A stretch of 7,876 bases of DNA from Gammaproteobacteria bacterium (GTDB lineage: Bacteria > Pseudomonadota > Gammaproteobacteria > S144-34). How positions within the stretch are numbered: the stretch's first letter is position 1; each line of letters begins with the position of its first letter. Below, in pieces: positions 6,557 through 7,876 of the stretch. A program made the position numbers and the translations under genes. The notes under the pieces were generated by a model. That model did not search any database. It saw only the letters and a list, made by a program, of their open reading frames with translations, and was not told the DNA's origin. The stretch lies in assembly GCA_015487895.1 (NCBI GenBank), contig WFOW01000189.1, positions 1 to 7,876 on the forward strand, in the 5' to 3' direction.

Positions 6557-7080
6557 GCGGCCTCCTCCCGCGCCGCCGCCCGGACGACGACGGGCTCGCC
6601 CACGCCGTCGCCGCGCACCGCCCACGCCGCCGCCGCGCCCGCGTCGCGGAAGCGCCACTCGAAGGGGGTGTAGAGCCCCGTCTCCTCGAACACCAGCACC
6701 GCCGCGGCGCCCTTCCCGCCGGCGCCCGCCCGCAGCGCGGCGCGCACGCCGGCGGGCAGGCGGCGCGGGCGCAGGGTCTCGTCGCGCAGCCCCTGCCAGG
6801 CGCCGCCCTCGAGCGCCTCGAAACGGTAGCCGCCGCCGGCGGCCACCAGCCGCAGGGGCCGCGCCTCCAGCACGGCGGCGTCGCGCGCGAGCGCGACGAG
6901 CGCCCGCGCCCGCTCCGCCTCGAGCCGCGCGTCCGCACGCTCCGGCACGGTCACCGAGAGCCCCACGGCACCGAGCAGCACGAGCACAATGGCGATCGCC
7001 ACGAGCAGCTCCAGCAGGCTGAAGCCCCGCCCCCGGCCCGCCGGGGCGGGTGCGGCCCATGGCCACCGGCGCGCGCGCAC
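6529..7080 (-). CDS. gspH: Type II secretion minor pseudopilin GspH
   Basis: GspH is a minor pseudopilin placed just below the tip complex of the T2SS pseudopilus. The product is 183 residues, within the usual range. A 19-residue basic leader ends in GRGRG. Cleavage leaves FSLLELLVAIAIVLVLLGAVGL, with Glu at +5 and a long membrane helix. After it come an ARALVALARDAAVLEARPLRL segment (helix into strand), typical of GspH, and a beta-rich C-terminal domain with GLYTPFEWRF. The family is weakly conserved beyond the N-terminus, so position between gspG and gspI helps the call. The GTG at 7080-7078 is 3 nt after the gspG stop. No strong ribosome binding site is seen, so coupling to gspG is likely. 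A nearby ATG on the same strand (7060-7058) is out of frame. The 3' end overlaps gspI by 28 nt. Confidence 0.93.
   Translation of the reverse strand: MRARRWPWAAPAPAGRGRGFSLLELLVAIAIVLVLLGAVGLSVTVPERADARLEAERARALVALARDAAVLEARPLRLVAAGGGYRFEALEGGAWQGLRDETLRPRRLPAGVRAALRAGAGGKGAAAVLVFEETGLYTPFEWRFRDAGAAAAWAVRGDGVGEPVVVRAAAREEAAWEGAKASR
6561..6569 (-). promoter_or_regulatory. Strong ribosome binding site for gspI
   Basis: GGGAGGAGG on the minus strand is the best Shine-Dalgarno match in the window, ending 4 nt before the GTG at 6556. It lies within gspH and fixes the gspI start there. Confidence 0.7.
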
Positions 7081-7083
7081 GGC

Positions 7084-7557
7084 TCAGTCGATGTTCCAGT
7101 TGCCGATGTCGGCGTCGGCGCCCTCGCCGCCCGGGCGCCCGTCGGCCCCGTAGGTGAAGACGTCGAACTCGCCGTGCTCGCCCGGGTGCAGGTAGCGGTA
7201 GGGGCGGCCCCACGGGTCCACCGGCACGCGGTCGAGGTAGCCGCCGGGCTTCCAGTTCGGCGGCTCGGGCGGGACGGTGGGCCTGCGCACCAGGGCCTCC
7301 AGGCCCTGCTCGGTGGTCGGGTAGCGGTAGTTGTCGAGGCGGTAGAGCTGGAGCGCGCTCTCGATGGCGCGGATGTCCTGCCGCGCGCGGGCGATGCGCG
7401 CCTCGTCCGGGCGGTCCATGATGCGCGGGACCAGCACGGCGGCCAGGATCGCGAGGATCACCACGACCACCATGACCTCGATCAGCGTGAAGCCGCGCGC
7501 CCGCGTCGCCGCCGACCGCGGCCGCCGCGCTCCCTCGCCCTGCCACGCAGCGTGCAT
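7084..7557 (-). CDS. gspG: Type II secretion major pseudopilin GspG
   Basis: GspG is the main subunit of the periplasmic T2SS pseudopilus. The prepilin peptidase cleaves and N-methylates it. The product is 157 residues. A 22-residue basic leader ends in RARG, and the mature protein starts [20 protein letters not shown], with Glu at +5. Highly conserved family motifs follow: [29 protein letters not shown] and DPWGRPYRY. The C-terminal loop [18 protein letters not shown] is the part that binds calcium in characterised GspG proteins. The ATG at 7557-7555 is the only sensible start; a longer in-frame reading to 7710 would run back into the ABC ATPase gene. No clear Shine-Dalgarno sequence is seen. 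As the first gene of the G-to-M operon it sets the level of the major subunit. Confidence 0.97.
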   Translation of the reverse strand: MHAAWQGEGARRPRSAATRARGFTLIEVMVVVVILAILAAVLVPRIMDRPDEARIARARQDIRAIESALQLYRLDNYRYPTTEQGLEALVRRPTVPPEPPNWKPGGYLDRVPVDPWGRPYRYLHPGEHGEFDVFTYGADGRPGGEGADADIGNWNID

Positions 7558-7609
7558 CGCCCGGCAGTTTAGCAGAAGCCCGCCGCCGCCCGTCGCCGCG
7601 CCGCCGCCG
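7558..7609 (-). other. Intergenic gap between ABC ATPase and gspG
   Basis: These 52 nt separate two co-directional genes. The half nearer the ABC stop codon is a run of GCC/GCG-type triplets with no self-complementary hairpin that I can find, so no terminator is evident. The half nearer gspG holds the possible -10 element. Readthrough from the transporter operon into gspG is therefore possible. Confidence 0.5.
7566..7574 (-). promoter_or_regulatory. Possible extended -10 promoter before gspG
   Basis: On the minus strand TGCTAAACT (7574-7566) matches an extended -10 element (TGn followed by a TATAAT-like hexamer, 4 of 6). It is the only AT-rich patch in the 52-nt gap between the ABC gene and gspG. 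The -35 region is poor; GCGACG, 18 nt upstream, shares only three bases with TTGACA. A start site about 7 nt downstream would fall 0-3 nt before the gspG ATG. The call is weak. Confidence 0.25.
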
Positions 7610-7876
7610 TCAGGCGTGGAGGAAACAGCGGACGCGGTGGCCGGGGGCGGGCTCGGTCTCGGGGGGATAGGCCTCGCGGCAGCGGGGCATGGCGTGGGGG
7701 CAGCGGGCATGGAAGTGGCAGCCGGGCGGCGGGCGCACGGGCGAGGGCGGCTCGCCGGCGAGGCGCACCGTGCGCCGGCCCGTGTCCGCGTCCACGGTGG
7801 GGGCGGCGGCGAGCAGGGCCTCGGTGTAGGGGTGCAGCGGGCGGTCGAGCACGGCGTCCACGGGGCCGTGCTCGAC
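7610..7876 (-). CDS. Oligopeptide/dipeptide ABC transporter ATP-binding protein, C-terminal fragment
   Basis: Only the last 88 residues are in the window; the gene runs off the right edge, so the Walker and signature motifs are not visible. The fragment begins [26 protein letters not shown]. Its HPYT motif (7834-7823) and spacing are characteristic of the C-terminus of Opp/Dpp ATPases. The terminal extension matches the oligo_HPY domain: [17 protein letters not shown], followed by a GHRVRCF segment, with conserved Cys residues. Such proteins power uptake of peptides or nickel across the inner membrane. Whether this is the OppD/DppD or OppF/DppF member, and what it carries, cannot be told from this piece, though the VExG...VLxxPxHPYTxALL form fits both. 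A GTG at 7861 is in frame but internal; the reading continues upstream to the edge. Confidence 0.9.
   Translation of the reverse strand, partial: VEHGPVDAVLDRPLHPYTEALLAAAPTVDADTGRRTVRLAGEPPSPVRPPPGCHFHARCPHAMPRCREAYPPETEPAPGHRVRCFLHA

Noticed and set aside
1..7876. tRNA, rRNA, CRISPR array, insertion sequence, prophage or defence system
   Set aside because: Apart from the adapter and two short gaps (145 and 52 nt), the window is filled by identified secretion and transporter genes; I saw no repeats with spacers, transposase or phage genes, or RNA-gene signatures.

Overview
The window is a very GC-rich piece of a Gram-negative, most likely proteobacterial, genome. By eye it is well above 70% G+C, with almost every third codon position G or C. 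I could not compute the value. The organism call rests on a type II secretion system (T2SS, Gsp) with the proteobacterial inner-membrane proteins GspL and GspM. A high-GC gammaproteobacterium is plausible, but the sequence does not fix the genus.

The first 49 bases are not genomic. They are an Illumina Nextera adapter: the end of the P5 sequence, an 8-base i5 index, a read-1 primer site lacking one G, and the 19-bp Tn5 mosaic end. Genomic sequence starts at about base 50, inside gspE. The left edge is therefore an assembly break, and the ATG at 33 is an adapter artefact.

Layout: on the plus strand lie gspE (5'-truncated by the contig end) and gspF (1565-2767). A 145-bp convergent gap (2768-2912) follows, visibly poorer in G+C, with an imperfect inverted repeat. 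On the minus strand, reading from right to left, gspG (7557-7084), gspH, gspI, gspJ, gspK, gspL and gspM (ending at 2913) form one tight operon. Its junctions are stop/start overlaps (GTGA or ATGA), 2-3 nt gaps, or in one case a 28-nt overlap. At the right edge, 52 nt upstream of gspG and on the same strand, is the C-terminal end of an oligopeptide/dipeptide ABC transporter ATPase (Opp/Dpp type).

The genes build most of one machine. GspE is the cytoplasmic ATPase that powers assembly. GspF, GspL and GspM form the inner-membrane platform. GspG is the major pseudopilin, and GspH, I, J and K are the minor pseudopilins that make the tip of the periplasmic pseudopilus. The secretin GspD, the coupling protein GspC and the prepilin peptidase GspO are not in the window; gspC and gspD could lie left of the contig break. 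The main oddity is that the usual co-directional E-F-G-H-I-J-K-L-M order is split into two convergent halves. I see no novel defence, mobile or RNA system here.
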